A DNA stretch of 64,000 bases from NCBI GenBank assembly GCA_025350695.1, contig JANXXI010000188.1:26326-90325 (forward strand). Reading direction: 5' to 3'. How positions within the stretch are numbered: position 1 is the first letter of the stretch; each line of letters opens with the position of its first letter. Origin of the DNA: Acidobacteriota bacterium (GTDB lineage: Bacteria > Acidobacteriota > Terriglobia > Bryobacterales > Bryobacteraceae). The translations under genes and the position numbers were made by a program. Shown one piece after another: positions 17,109 to 26,503 of the stretch. The notes under the pieces were generated by a model, which made no database searches, was not told where the DNA came from, and worked only from the letters and a program-made list of their open reading frames with translations.

Positions 17109-18329
17109 ATGCGCTTGCTCATATCTTTGGTCGTTGCCGCCTCAGTGGCGTTTCCCGCTGAGCCATACTTCCCTCCGCCCGATTCACAAGGCGGCTGGCG
17201 AACACTCAAATCGGCTGCGGAGATTCGCAATACCGGCGGTCTTGATATCGACCGTCTGGATCAAGCTTTCCGTTACGCCCAAATGACCAGCCAGCACGGC
17301 GGCATTGTGGTCGTCCGCCATGGATACTTGGTTTATGAAAAGTACTTCGGCAAGGCGCACCGTGAATCGCACCCCGATATGGCGTCCATCGGCAAAGCTT
17401 ACGCCAGCATAGCTGTGGGTATCGCCCTCGCCGAAAAGAAGTCTGCCATACCGGACGGCCTGGAACAGAAGGTGTTCAATGCAACCTATCTGCCTGAAGC
17501 ACTGCCGTTAGCCGATCCGCGCAAGGCTGATATCAAGCTGGGTCACTTGCTTTCGATGAGTTCAGGCATGCGTGAATCCGGCAGCCAAACGTTCGTGCGC
17601 GGCGTGGTAGTGCCGACGGACGCTCCGCCGCGTCCAACTCAGCGCCAAGACCAGGATCAAGCAGCGCTGACGACTCCATTGTGGACCAGTCCCGGCGAAG
17701 GCTACACCTATTCGTCGCAATCCACCCACGTTGCAACCATCGTGCTGCGCCACTTGGTCGGCATGGAATTGCAGCGGTACCTCGACGAGAAATTGGCCAA
17801 GCCCATGGGTTACGGCGTGTGGGGCTATGCGCTGCACCGCAACGGAACCACACTTCCGCACACGCCCGGCGGCGGTAGCATTGCCGTCCGCGCCACTGAC
17901 GCTGTAAGGTTCGCCTATTTGCTGTTGCACAACGGACGCTGGGGTAAACAGCAACTTGTTCCCACCGATTACATCGCCATGTGCGCCAAGCCATCGTCCT
18001 ATAATCCGCATTCTCCTTTCAGCCTGATGTTCGAGGTGAATCAGGACGGCCACGTCATCGGTGCGCCGAAAGATGCGTTCTTCAAATCAGGCGCAGGCGG
18101 GTCTGCGTTGTATGTCGTGCCGTCGCTTGATCTAGCAATCTACAAAATGGCCTCAAGCGATGCGCAACTCGCGCCGGAACTCACGGGCTTGCCAATCACC
18201 TATCCGGTAAATGGTTCACGCGACGATTGGAAGCCCGGACCCCATACGCAATTTCACGATGGGCCGATCGGCGGGGATGACGGCGTCCGGAGGCTTCTGG
18301 AGATGGTTGTTGCCGCGGTTGTGAAATAG
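17109..18329 (+). CDS. Secreted serine hydrolase (beta-lactamase family)
   Basis: The 406-residue protein has a signal peptide (MRLLISLVVAASVAFPAE) and the class-C-like motifs SIGK (SxxK, about residues 94-97), LLSMSSGM, YSS (about 202-204) and a late KSGAGGSALYVVP where KTG would stand. It belongs to the same superfamily as the partial gene at 1-758 but is divergent from it. The substrate is unknown; placement 13 bp after the beta-helix gene suggests a joint role in degrading an esterified or amidated polymer (inference). Confidence 0.85.
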   Translation: MRLLISLVVAASVAFPAEPYFPPPDSQGGWRTLKSAAEIRNTGGLDIDRLDQAFRYAQMTSQHGGIVVVRHGYLVYEKYFGKAHRESHPDMASIGKAYASIAVGIALAEKKSAIPDGLEQKVFNATYLPEALPLADPRKADIKLGHLLSMSSGMRESGSQTFVRGVVVPTDAPPRPTQRQDQDQAALTTPLWTSPGEGYTYSSQSTHVATIVLRHLVGMELQRYLDEKLAKPMGYGVWGYALHRNGTTLPHTPGGGSIAVRATDAVRFAYLLLHNGRWGKQQLVPTDYIAMCAKPSSYNPHSPFSLMFEVNQDGHVIGAPKDAFFKSGAGGSALYVVPSLDLAIYKMASSDAQLAPELTGLPITYPVNGSRDDWKPGPHTQFHDGPIGGDDGVRRLLEMVVAAVVK

Positions 18330-18338
18330 CCGCTGAGG

Positions 18339-18344
18339 TATGAT
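18339..18344 (+). promoter_or_regulatory. Relic -10 element of the broken Uma2 gene
   Basis: TATGAT lies 6 nt before the ancestral ATG at 18351, the same arrangement as at the intact Uma2 gene (47500-47505). Confidence 0.4.
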
Positions 18345-18350
18345 CGGTTT

Positions 18351-18952
18351 ATGGCTCTGACAATAGCTTGAAGAAAATCTTCCCGCGTCTTTTTGGGCTG
18401 AGCCAATGAGTGACGAAGCGTTTATAGGACTCTGCGCGCAATATCCGGATTACTTTCTCGAGATGACTTCAGACGGGGAAGTGATTGTCATGCCACCCAA
18501 GTTGTTTTGGGCTGCCATGGTGAGCGGTGAGATTGTTGCTCAGCTCGGAAATTGGGCTGTGGCCGATAACAGAGGAGTTACTTGGTTGCGGGCGGCTTCG
18601 TCCTGCCCAGTGGAGCCCGTCGAGCGGCGGATGTATCCTGGATATCCCGTAAGCAGTTAGTCGCGATTGGTTCGGATAAGGTTGAGCTCTGGTGGCGCGG
18701 TTGTCCTGAATTTGTGGTTGAAGTTCGCTCCCCGTATGACCGCACCCGAACAGTCAGGGCGAGGATGTTGGAATGGGTCGAGATCGGAGCGCAAGTGGCT
18801 TGGCTAGTCGATCCAAAAACCAAAAGCATCGAGATTTTCACACCGCACAGCGAGCCTCAAACCATCAGCGAAGCCTTTCGATTTCAGGTCAATCGCCGAT
18901 CAATGGTTTTGTTCTCGATCTCGCGCGAGTGTGGAACCCGATTACAAGCTGA
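18351..18952 (+). pseudogene. Uma2-family (DUF820) gene with three frameshifts
   Basis: Compared with the intact homologue at 47512-48117, the coding passes through four frame segments: MALTIA from 18351; then LPASFWAEPMSDEAFIGL (about 18380-18590); then GGFVLPSGARRAADVSW to TISEAFRF (about 18590-18895); then [16 protein letters not shown] ending at TGA 18950-18952. Shifts are near 18370, 18590 and 18895. Uma2 proteins have a PD-(D/E)XK nuclease-like fold; the FVVEVRSPYDRT and WLVDPKTKSIEIF motifs of that fold are preserved in the pieces. The 3' end overlaps the convergent symporter gene by 11 bp. Confidence 0.85.
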
Positions 18953-20564
18953 AGTACTTGTCGATGGTTTCCCTCGACGGCTTCGGCGTAACTAGAGAAA
19001 CGCCCCAAACCAGCAGAGCGGAAATGATAGTCATTGGCACGACTGGAGAAAATCCAAAGACCGCGGTCCCCCCTGGCGTGCGCGCCAAAACATCCCAGCC
19101 GTTCCACTGCATCACAACTGTGGGCGGTCCAGGCGCTGGGGCAGGGAATGCGCCTTGAAAGAATGCCACACCCAACACCGCGCTTGTCACCCATATGGTA
19201 GATGCGAGTGCGCCCCACTTCGTGCTGCCGCGCCAAAACAATGCTGCTACCAGTAATGGGCTCAATGCCGAATAGCCGGCGAAGGCAAACTGAATCGCCA
19301 AGTCAAAAATATTTGCCTTCACCACTAAGGCAATGGCATAAGCGACGGCTGTGATAAAGACGATGAACGCGCGCCCAACCACCACCGCGCTCTGTTCCCC
19401 GTAACGTTTCGTGCCTCCGTAGTAGGCGAAAAAATCCTCGGTGAACATCGTCGATAGCGCCAAGATCTGCGAGTCGCTTGCCATCACCGCCGCCATGATC
19501 CCGGCCCCAAGCAGGCCTGCCAGCCACGTCGGCGCATAGCGATCCAACAGCAGCAGCATGACGTCGTCGGCATTTGTTTTGCTCCGTAAATCGTCACGCT
19601 CCTCGGGGCTCATCGTTGCGCCTTTCGAGGCCAGCAACCCTCGTGCTTCCTGCTTGGCTTTGATCGCCGGAATGTCGCTCGACCGGTTCGCCGCTACTCC
19701 CAGGAACACGCATGGCAACCAGATCAGCAGAATGCACAACGGGTAAAGGATGACCGTCTTTTTGAACTGCGCCATGTGCTTGGCAGTCAAGCAGAAAATA
19801 GAAATATGAGGGAACGCAATGGCCGAAAGTGGATTGAATGTGTAGCTAAGAAAGAACAGCGGGGAGACGCGCTCGCGAGTAAGTAGCGGCGCCGTCCGAA
19901 CATTCGACGCCAGCGCATTGACCGTCTCGGTGAACCCACCCATCCCCGCGCCAATCACTATTACGGCAATCGTTCCGAAGCCCAGAAACAGTGTTGTCTG
20001 AAACGTATTTACCCAAGCCGTGCCGCGCATGCCGCCGAAGAAGACGTAGCTCATCACCACGCATGCCACCACCAAGCCGCCCAGCCAATACGGCACCAAT
20101 CCGCCGCTGATTACGTTCAGCGTGGTGCCTCCGCCGATGACTCCAATAATGATGTACGGAACTAGCAACGCAGCCTGCAGCAGGAAAATGAGCGTGCCGA
20201 TGTGGCCGCACTCCCAACGGTCGCGGAAAATTTGCACCGGCGTAAAATGGCCGAACTTCTTACCTACAGCCCACAGTCTTGTGCCGATAAAGAGCAACAA
20301 GAGGGGGACGATTAATGCCGAAGACGAAGCCATCAAGCCGAACGTCACAATACCGTTGTTGAACGAAAAGCCGCTGCTGCCCAGAATGGCGAAAGCCGTC
20401 ATGTGTGTACCAAACAGGCTTAGCAAAAACACGTATGGTCCTAGGGAGCGGCCGGCAAGAAAGTAATCTTCAGCCGCGCCGCCAGCCGGTTTTCGGCGGA
20501 ACGCAAAGATGCCGATGTAGAGTACGGCCGCAAGATACACCGCTACGAACAATGTCGGGATCAT
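18942..20564 (-). CDS. Sodium:solute symporter (SSS family)
   Basis: The 540-residue integral membrane protein has about 13 hydrophobic segments and the SSS signatures [15 protein letters not shown] near the N-terminus, [18 protein letters not shown] (the sodium-solute family box, about residues 172-190) and [18 protein letters not shown]. Members import sugars, amino acids, organic acids or vitamins with sodium. The substrate is unknown. It follows a small DUF3311-like gene with a 4-bp overlap, the usual partner of such symporters, and a PQQ-propeller gene. Confidence 0.9.
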   Translation of the reverse strand: MIPTLFVAVYLAAVLYIGIFAFRRKPAGGAAEDYFLAGRSLGPYVFLLSLFGTHMTAFAILGSSGFSFNNGIVTFGLMASSSALIVPLLLLFIGTRLWAVGKKFGHFTPVQIFRDRWECGHIGTLIFLLQAALLVPYIIIGVIGGGTTLNVISGGLVPYWLGGLVVACVVMSYVFFGGMRGTAWVNTFQTTLFLGFGTIAVIVIGAGMGGFTETVNALASNVRTAPLLTRERVSPLFFLSYTFNPLSAIAFPHISIFCLTAKHMAQFKKTVILYPLCILLIWLPCVFLGVAANRSSDIPAIKAKQEARGLLASKGATMSPEERDDLRSKTNADDVMLLLLDRYAPTWLAGLLGAGIMAAVMASDSQILALSTMFTEDFFAYYGGTKRYGEQSAVVVGRAFIVFITAVAYAIALVVKANIFDLAIQFAFAGYSALSPLLVAALFWRGSTKWGALASTIWVTSAVLGVAFFQGAFPAPAPGPPTVVMQWNGWDVLARTPGGTAVFGFSPVVPMTIISALLVWGVSLVTPKPSRETIDKYFSL

Positions 20565-20791
20565 CGGTCGTTTTCCTCTTCCGGATCAACCGAGTTTTCC
20601 AAGTGGCTAGGCCATGCGATTTGAATTAAGAGCCATAGCAGTGCGCTGCAACCCAGCGTATACAAGGCGTGATACCAAAGCCCAACCGGGAGAAATCCAA
20701 ATGCCAAGGGCTGCGTTGTGCGCCAATTCCAGAAGTCCTGGTGTAGAACGTAGAAGGCAAGTATTAGAGCCGAGAGTCCTAATGTTTTCAT
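20561..20791 (-). CDS. Small DUF3311-like membrane protein
   Basis: The protein of 76 residues has two membrane segments (residues 3-18 and about 40-62) with [23 protein letters not shown] between, the pattern of DUF3311 proteins encoded just upstream of SSS symporters. It probably is an accessory subunit of the symporter. The ATG overlaps the end of the PQQ gene and its stop overlaps the symporter start, by 4 bp each, showing a translationally coupled operon. Confidence 0.8.
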   Translation of the reverse strand: MKTLGLSALILAFYVLHQDFWNWRTTQPLAFGFLPVGLWYHALYTLGCSALLWLLIQIAWPSHLENSVDPEEENDR

Positions 20792-22089
20792 TTCCTGATC
20801 GCGAACAAATGTTTTTGGCCGCGCAGGTAAATCCGTCCGCCAGCGATGGCTACCGATGCGTACACCGGCTCACCCACTGAATTCACAGCCAGAATTTCGT
20901 GCTCGGGGCCAGCTTTGATGATATACGTATCGCCATCCTCGCTGGTAATCAGGATCTTTCCGTCGGCCGCCACAGGCGACCCGGAGAACGTCGCTGGCTT
21001 CGACGGGCGCTTACCTTCATACTTCACTTCGCCTGTTTTGGCATCGAAGCATGTGAGGAGCCCCTTGTCGGACATGATGTAGTAGTAGTCGCCCACCAGA
21101 ATCGGCGACGGCACATAGGCAGTGCCTTTGTCGTAAGACCAGACGGGCTTCGCCTCGCCATCTCCACCTAGTTTCACGGCATATGTATACTTCACCGGAT
21201 ACCCCGCCGCCAGGAACGCCATGCCATGTCCAATCACAGGCGTGGCAATCGCGTTCCCTTTCACTCCAGGTCCACGCCAAAGTTCCTTGCCCGTTGCCGG
21301 ATCGTAGGCCACCACGGCTTCGATGGAAGTTGTGATCAACTCCTTCCTGCCCTTGGCCTGGGCAACTACCGGCGTTGACCAACTGACTGCCAGATCCTTA
21401 CGCTCCGTTCGCCAAACACGTTTGCCGGTGCGCTTATCGACGGCCACGATGTGCGATCCGTGTGCCTCGCCATCGTCGCTTTGAAGAATCAGGAGGTCGC
21501 CTTCAAGCACCGGTGAGGTTCCCGGCCCCATGCCGATCATCTTTACTTTTTCGGTCTGGTAGTTCCAAAGATGCTTGCCGCTGAAGTCGAATGCATAGAG
21601 ACCTTCATTGCCGAAGTAGGCGTAAACTGCCTTACCGTCAACCACTGGAGTCGGCGCCGCATAGCTCCCTTTTTTGTGCCGGTAATCGAACACCGTTCCC
21701 TCGTAAGCCGTCTTTTGCCATACAATTTTCCCACTATCCCGATCGAGCGCAATCACCGAAAACCGGTGAAGCTTGTTCACTCCGACGCTATCGGGATGGA
21801 GGAACACATCCCCCTTGATGTGATGGATCGGGGCCTTATGCGTGGCCGGCGCATCGCCCGAATCCACCTCCGCTGTAAGGAATATGCGGTTCCCCCAAAT
21901 GACAGGCTGCGAGTTACCGCGGCCTGGCAGTTCCGTCTTCCAAGCGACGTTCTTGGTTTCGCTCCACTCCATCGGCAAGGTGGTTTCCGCGGAAACGCCG
22001 CTTGCCTCCGGCCCGCGCCATTGCGGCCAGTTTGCCCCAAAGAGGGAAATAAGGCCAAGCGCGTGGATCACTGATTTGATGGCGGTCAT
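20788..22089 (-). CDS. Secreted PQQ-type beta-propeller protein
   Basis: Start ATG 22089 gives 433 residues with a signal peptide (MTAIKSVIHALGLISLFGA) and the common entry NWPQWRGPEASGVS. Several PQQ-repeat blades follow (VIALDRDSGKIVWQK, GLYAFDFSGKHLWNYQ, IVAVDKRTGKRVWRTE, VVAYDPATGKELWRG, LLTCFDAKTGEVKYEG), as in BamB-like and quinoprotein propellers. No cytochrome part is present. A longer frame to 22173 is rejected because it lacks a signal peptide and because TATTAT lies 7 nt before 22089. It is the first gene of the symporter operon. Confidence 0.85.
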   Translation of the reverse strand: MTAIKSVIHALGLISLFGANWPQWRGPEASGVSAETTLPMEWSETKNVAWKTELPGRGNSQPVIWGNRIFLTAEVDSGDAPATHKAPIHHIKGDVFLHPDSVGVNKLHRFSVIALDRDSGKIVWQKTAYEGTVFDYRHKKGSYAAPTPVVDGKAVYAYFGNEGLYAFDFSGKHLWNYQTEKVKMIGMGPGTSPVLEGDLLILQSDDGEAHGSHIVAVDKRTGKRVWRTERKDLAVSWSTPVVAQAKGRKELITTSIEAVVAYDPATGKELWRGPGVKGNAIATPVIGHGMAFLAAGYPVKYTYAVKLGGDGEAKPVWSYDKGTAYVPSPILVGDYYYIMSDKGLLTCFDAKTGEVKYEGKRPSKPATFSGSPVAADGKILITSEDGDTYIIKAGPEHEILAVNSVGEPVYASVAIAGGRIYLRGQKHLFAIRK

Positions 22090-22096
22090 TATTCCT

Positions 22097-22102
22097 ATAA
22101 TA
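22097..22102 (-). promoter_or_regulatory. Putative -10 element, short-leader promoter
   Basis: TATTAT on the minus strand lies 7 nt before ATG 22089 of the PQQ-propeller gene; the plus-strand reading of the same place contains TATAAT (22096-22101), which could serve the divergent SelW-like gene. Confidence 0.4.
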
Positions 22103-22156
22103 CGGGGAAGCCTCGAAATAGTTTGGCTTATCCGCTGCCGTCCGTGAGATTCTGTA

Positions 22157-22483
22157 ATGACCTCCGATTCCATGAGCCATACACGAGTCCCTCTTGCCAG
22201 GGTGGAAATTCAATACTGCACACAATGCCGCTGGATGCTTCGCGCCGCGTGGATGGCTCAGGAACTATTAACCACTTTCGAGAACGAGATTGAAGAGGTG
22301 GCTTTGCGTCCAGGTTCCGGAGGCATGTTCACCGTTTTCGCGGCCGGAGAACTGGTTTGGTCGCGAGCCATTGAAGGCCGTTTTCCGGAAATCAAAGAAC
22401 TGAAACAGAGAGTCCGTGACAAGATTGCACCCGAAAAAGCTCTCGGCCATTCTGATAAGAAGCAAGGTGATGATGCCGTTTAA
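22157..22483 (+). CDS. SelT/SelW/SelH (Rdx) family protein
   Basis: The 108-residue protein has the Rdx thioredoxin-like fold: VEIQYCTQCRWMLRAAWMAQELL with a CxxC redox pair (Cys 21 and 24, no selenocysteine), a strand-turn EVALRPGSGGMFTVFAAGELVW and the helix FPEIKELKQRVRDKI. Its role is thiol redox, substrate unknown. ATG 22157 is used; ATG 22172 is an alternative. The next gene starts 14 bp before its end, so translation is coupled. Confidence 0.85.
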   Translation: MTSDSMSHTRVPLARVEIQYCTQCRWMLRAAWMAQELLTTFENEIEEVALRPGSGGMFTVFAAGELVWSRAIEGRFPEIKELKQRVRDKIAPEKALGHSDKKQGDDAV

Positions 22484-24377
22484 CAAGAGCCGGGAAGAGA
22501 TCAAATTCCGGTTGCGTCAGGAAAGCTCGAATCTCAAAAACTATCTAAAGCCTCCGCAGGCGTTGCCGGTTGTGATGCGTCCGTTGCTTCCAGTCGCAAA
22601 GGACGTTGTGGAGGCCTTGCGGCAGACTAAATTTGAAAAACAGATTATGCCGATCGCCGATCAAATCCTGGAGCATCGTTTTCCACTTCTTGGCGGCATC
22701 GTTGAAACTGGGCCGGAGATTCAGTGGCGCAAGGATTACGCGAGCGCGATCGAAACCGGCACCGGATACTTTCGACTTGTTCCGTATCTTGATCCAGTCC
22801 GCGCCGGCGATCACAAAAACATTTTTGAACTGAACCGTCATCAGCATTTGGTTTTGTTGGCGCAGGCGGGACTGTTTAGCGGCACTGACAAGTATTGGAA
22901 CGAACTCAACGCGCAACTGAACAGTTGGTTTGAGCAGAACCCCTACGGCCGCGGCATTAACTGGGCCAATTCGCTGGAAGTCGCTTTTCGGTCGATAAGT
23001 TGGCTCTGGTTACTGCATCTTGGGCGTGATCACTTCAACGCGGAAACCAAGAAGAAATTAACTCAAGGCCTGTTTCAGCACGGCATCCATTTGGAAAACA
23101 ATCTCTCGCTTTACGCGGATCCGAGCCTTCACCTGCTGGGCGAGGCGGTTGCGCTGCACGCGATTGGAACGCTGTTTCCGGCTTGGACGGAATCTGCTCG
23201 CTGGTCCGGTGTGGGAGGCCGCGTGGTGGCGCAAGAAGTTCAGCGGCAGATTTATTCCGATGGGGCACACTTCGAGAATTCAACCTACCTGCACCTCTAC
23301 GCGCTGGACATGTTGTTGTTTCATGCCGTACTTTGTGATTCGAACCCGTACAAGGCGAAGCTTGCGAAGATGGCTGAATACTTGGAATCGGTTCTTGGTC
23401 CGGCGAGGCGCCTTACCTATTTCGGTGATGACGATGGTGGTCGATTGTTTCATCCTTTCGGACGTCAGGACCAATACGGGAGCGCCACTCTCGCCACTTG
23501 CGCGCAACTGCTGAAAATGGATTTTGTTCATGACTATGAGGACCTGATGGAGCAAGCCGCGTGGTGGCTGGGTCCGAAGGCGTTGGCGCGACCGGCGGCG
23601 ACCGGGGGCCGCGGATCCCGATTGTTTCGAGACGTGGGGATGGCTTCGCTGGTATCGGGTAGCACGCATATTCTAATGAACGCCGGTCCATTCGGATTGC
23701 CCACTGGCGCCCATAGTCATGCCGACTCGCTGAGCATAACTCTTCGAAATGGAACGGAAGAAATTCTCATTGATTCCGGCACATTCACCTATGTCGGCGA
23801 TATGGCTGAGAGGGACTACTTTCGAGGGACAGGCGCACACAACACGATTCGGATCGACCATCAGAATCAGGCGACACCAAGCGGGCTATTCGGTTGGGCG
23901 GATCAGCCTGAGGTAAGGATCATCGGCTTTGAATCGACTGACGCTGAGGACTATGTAGTTGCCGAGTGTCTCTATCGCGGATTCCGTCATCGCCGCCGTC
24001 TGTTGTTCCGCAAACGCGAAGGCTTGATCTTGCTTTGTGATTTGGTCGACGGACCCGGCGGCGGGGAGCACGAGGTGGAGCAGATTTGGCGAACGGGCGA
24101 GGCGGTGAAGTTGTTGCAGCCTGGCGTATTCCAAATCGGCGAGTCGACCACGCTTTTGCTTCCGGGGAACACGGAATTTTCCTTCGATGGCTGGCGGTCG
24201 CGCGAGTTCGCCACGAAGGAACAAATTCCGGTTGTTCGGCAAATTCGGCGAGGAGCATTTCCGGTTGTCCTGCCGGCGGCGATTAGTTTGTTAGGAAAGA
24301 TAGAGGTTACTTTTAACGCGGACGGGGAAAACGCTGAGTTCCTATTCGACGGCGTAAAGTTCCGCTTAGGTAGCTAA
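22470..24377 (+). CDS. Heparinase II/III-family protein
   Basis: From ATG 22470 the protein has 635 residues with no signal peptide. The N-terminal alpha/alpha toroid contains WANSLEVAFRSISWLW, HLLGEAVALHAIGTLFP and DGAHFENSTYLHLYALD; the C-terminal beta-sandwich domain (from about residue 390) has the catalytic-type GAHSHADSLSITLRNG and the GTGAHNTIRIDHQNQ boxes of Heparinase II/III C domains. Family members are polysaccharide lyases or parts of exopolysaccharide systems; lack of a signal leaves the location open. It overlaps the SelW-like gene by 14 bp. Confidence 0.85.
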   Translation: MMPFNKSREEIKFRLRQESSNLKNYLKPPQALPVVMRPLLPVAKDVVEALRQTKFEKQIMPIADQILEHRFPLLGGIVETGPEIQWRKDYASAIETGTGYFRLVPYLDPVRAGDHKNIFELNRHQHLVLLAQAGLFSGTDKYWNELNAQLNSWFEQNPYGRGINWANSLEVAFRSISWLWLLHLGRDHFNAETKKKLTQGLFQHGIHLENNLSLYADPSLHLLGEAVALHAIGTLFPAWTESARWSGVGGRVVAQEVQRQIYSDGAHFENSTYLHLYALDMLLFHAVLCDSNPYKAKLAKMAEYLESVLGPARRLTYFGDDDGGRLFHPFGRQDQYGSATLATCAQLLKMDFVHDYEDLMEQAAWWLGPKALARPAATGGRGSRLFRDVGMASLVSGSTHILMNAGPFGLPTGAHSHADSLSITLRNGTEEILIDSGTFTYVGDMAERDYFRGTGAHNTIRIDHQNQATPSGLFGWADQPEVRIIGFESTDAEDYVVAECLYRGFRHRRRLLFRKREGLILLCDLVDGPGGGEHEVEQIWRTGEAVKLLQPGVFQIGESTTLLLPGNTEFSFDGWRSREFATKEQIPVVRQIRRGAFPVVLPAAISLLGKIEVTFNADGENAEFLFDGVKFRLGS

Positions 24378-24405
24378 ACCCCGTAAGCTTTCCGGTTCCT
24401 GAACA

Positions 24406-24424
24406 GCGCGACTTCGAGTCGCGC
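24406..24424. terminator. Hairpin after the heparinase-like gene
   Basis: An 8-bp stem GCGCGACT/AGTCGCGC with a TCG loop lies 28 bp after the stop. There is no T run, so termination is a guess. Confidence 0.45.
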
Positions 24425-24449
24425 ACCAGCCACGGGCCGGCCCAACTTC

Positions 24450-24467
24450 CTAGGCAAATTTGCCTAG
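24450..24467. repeat. Perfect 18-bp palindrome at the ribA stop codon
   Basis: CTAGGCAAATTTGCCTAG reads the same on both strands, and its last part contains the ribA stop (TAG on the minus strand, 24466-24464). It might be a protein-binding site or a hairpin. Confidence 0.6.
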
Positions 24468-25075
24468 CCTAGCAGGTGGCCCATCTTTTCTTTTTTCGTG
24501 CGCAGGTAAAGGCCGGTATGCTCTTGGGGTTCGATGATGCATGGCACGCGTTCGGTCACCTCAATGCCGGCTTTGGTGATGGCGTCGATCTTTTCCGGAT
24601 TGTTGGACAGCAGCTTTAGGCGAGTTACGCCGAGGGCCTTTAGGATTGCGGTGGGCAACTGGTAATCGCGCAGGTCGGCATCAAAGCCAAGCATATTATT
24701 GGCTTCAACCGTGTCTGCTCCGGCATCCTGCAATTCGTAAGCTTTCAATTTATTCATCAGGCCGATGCCGCGGCCTTCCTTGTGTTCGTAAATCAGCAAG
24801 CCGTGGCCACTGGAGGCGATCATTTCAAGCGCCATTTCCAGTTGCGCGCGGCAATCGCAGCGAAGGCTGTGGAACACATCGCCGGTGAGGCATTGGGAAT
24901 GGATGCGGACCAGCGGCGGTTCCGCGCCGTCCACTTGGCCCATGCTTAGCACAACAGAGTCTTCTGTCTTGTCGCCTGTGCGGCCGATGAAACCGTAAAT
25001 GCGGAATTGGCCGAACTGAGTTGGAAAGTTGGCTTCCGCCGCTTTCTCCAACGTAAAAGCTTCAGATTTTGTCAT
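24464..25075 (-). CDS. ribA: GTP cyclohydrolase II
   Basis: The 203-residue protein shows all RibA landmarks: RIHSQCLTGDVFHSLRCDCR with the three zinc cysteines (about residues 61, 72 and 74), YEHKEGRGIGLMNKLKAY with the catalytic region, and KLLSNNPEKIDAI near the end. It converts GTP to 2,5-diamino-6-ribosylamino-4-pyrimidinone 5'-phosphate, the first step of riboflavin synthesis. It is the short stand-alone form, without the DHBP synthase (RibB) domain. No other rib gene is near. Confidence 0.95.
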   Translation of the reverse strand: MTKSEAFTLEKAAEANFPTQFGQFRIYGFIGRTGDKTEDSVVLSMGQVDGAEPPLVRIHSQCLTGDVFHSLRCDCRAQLEMALEMIASSGHGLLIYEHKEGRGIGLMNKLKAYELQDAGADTVEANNMLGFDADLRDYQLPTAILKALGVTRLKLLSNNPEKIDAITKAGIEVTERVPCIIEPQEHTGLYLRTKKEKMGHLLG

Positions 25076-25138
25076 TAGAAGATTGGGACCGAATGTTGGG
25101 CGCCGAATTTAGAACAGTCTCCAAGCGCCTTGAACCAT

Positions 25139-25144
25139 TATAAT
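25139..25144 (+). promoter_or_regulatory. -10 element of the LytS-type kinase gene
   Basis: TATAAT lies 15 nt before ATG 25160. No good -35 box is seen. Confidence 0.4.
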
Positions 25145-25159
25145 GTTCGCTAGCGGCTG

Positions 25160-26473
25160 ATGCTTGAACAACACCTTGTCACATTGCTATTGAAGCTTGC
25201 CGTCTCCGCTTCCTTAGCGAGCATTTTGCTCCGCTCCAGCATGTTTGCGCGGATGTTGTTGCGCGAGCAACGGACAGTAAAACAGCGCATGCAGATGGCG
25301 TTGGCATTCGCTACGATCTTCGGAGCGGGGGTGGCCGCGCGCATCGCGACGAGCAATAACTATCAAGCGGCGGACCTGAGTTTGGAAGGCAGTTTGTTGG
25401 CCGGAGCGCTAGGTGGCTACGTCACTGGGCTTGCTGGAGGCGTGCTGATTTCGTTACCGGCAATGTACAACGGCGAGTACCTGACAATGGTGCTGCTGGC
25501 TGGCGTGGGCGTGCTGGGCGGCTTCATGCGGGACGTTGCGCCTAATTCCGATGAGATCTGGCGATTTTCACCATTTTTCGACGTGACCCTTTACCGTCTG
25601 GTGCGCCGCAAAGCGGAAAGCGGCAGCACCGTCTTTCAGCTTTTCATGGCCTTGACGATTTTGTTCGCGGAGTTTCTTCGTTCGACGCTTGGCCTGGGCG
25701 CAACCCATCTTCTGTTCAGCATTCAGGGGACGTGGCCGGCGAGCGATTGGGTTTCGACACTGGCGCTCTATGTCTGCACGGTGTTTTGTGTTGGGCTGCC
25801 TTTGAAGATTTGGAACAACACCCGGAACGAAATGAATCTGGAGTTGCAGAGCCGGTTGCTTAATGAAAGCCGGTTGCGGGCGTTGACCAGCCAGATAAAT
25901 CCGCACTTTTTGTTTAACACCTTAAATTCAATTTCTTCTCTGGTTCGAACCAATCCAGAGCAGGCTCGTACTACAATCTTGAGGTTGTCTAGTATTTTGC
26001 GGCGGCTTTTGAGAAAAAATGACAATGTTACGCCGTTGCGCGATGAGCTTACTTTCATAGATGATTATCTTTCGATAGAGATGGTGCGATTTGGGGATAA
26101 GCTGCGGTTTATCAAAGAGATAGATCCGGCGAGTCTGGACCGTCTGGTGCCCAGTATGTTGTTGCAGCCGATAGTTGAGAACTCGATAAAGCATGGGCTG
26201 GCGAAAAAAGTGGATGGCGGAACGATACGGTTGCGAAGTAGGCTAGTGGATGGGAATTTAGAAATAGTAATTGAAGACGATGGCGTTGGCATCGAGGAAT
26301 CGAAGCTTGAGAACCTCTTTGAGCAAGGCATTGGCGTGAATAATGTCAATGAGCGGTTGAAGGTTTTGTTTGGCGATGGGTACAGAATGTACATCGATAG
26401 CCGCCCCGGAGAAGGAACCCGGACGCAGCTTGAGATTCCTGACCTTTCCCAAAGTTGGGCTGTAAGATCGTAA
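25160..26473 (+). CDS. LytS/YehU-type sensor histidine kinase
   Basis: The 437-residue protein has five to six membrane segments in residues 1-205 (5TM-LYT-like), then the His-kinase box LTSQINPHFLFNTLNSISSL (phosphoacceptor His at about residue 252), and the ATPase part with PSMLLQPIVENSIKHGL (N box), VIEDDGVGIEE (G1) and GIGVNNVNERLKVLFG (G2). Such kinases sense membrane or metabolite signals and phosphorylate a LytTR-type regulator. No response regulator is near, so it is an orphan here. Confidence 0.9.
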   Translation: MLEQHLVTLLLKLAVSASLASILLRSSMFARMLLREQRTVKQRMQMALAFATIFGAGVAARIATSNNYQAADLSLEGSLLAGALGGYVTGLAGGVLISLPAMYNGEYLTMVLLAGVGVLGGFMRDVAPNSDEIWRFSPFFDVTLYRLVRRKAESGSTVFQLFMALTILFAEFLRSTLGLGATHLLFSIQGTWPASDWVSTLALYVCTVFCVGLPLKIWNNTRNEMNLELQSRLLNESRLRALTSQINPHFLFNTLNSISSLVRTNPEQARTTILRLSSILRRLLRKNDNVTPLRDELTFIDDYLSIEMVRFGDKLRFIKEIDPASLDRLVPSMLLQPIVENSIKHGLAKKVDGGTIRLRSRLVDGNLEIVIEDDGVGIEESKLENLFEQGIGVNNVNERLKVLFGDGYRMYIDSRPGEGTRTQLEIPDLSQSWAVRS

Positions 26474-26503
26474 ACTGTTTAATTGACCCGAAGGAGTTCG
26501 CGT

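Noticed and set aside
22090..22156. Possible replication origin at the skew change
   Set aside because: No dnaA, no cluster of DnaA boxes and no AT-rich unwinding region can be seen; the 67-bp gap only separates divergent genes.
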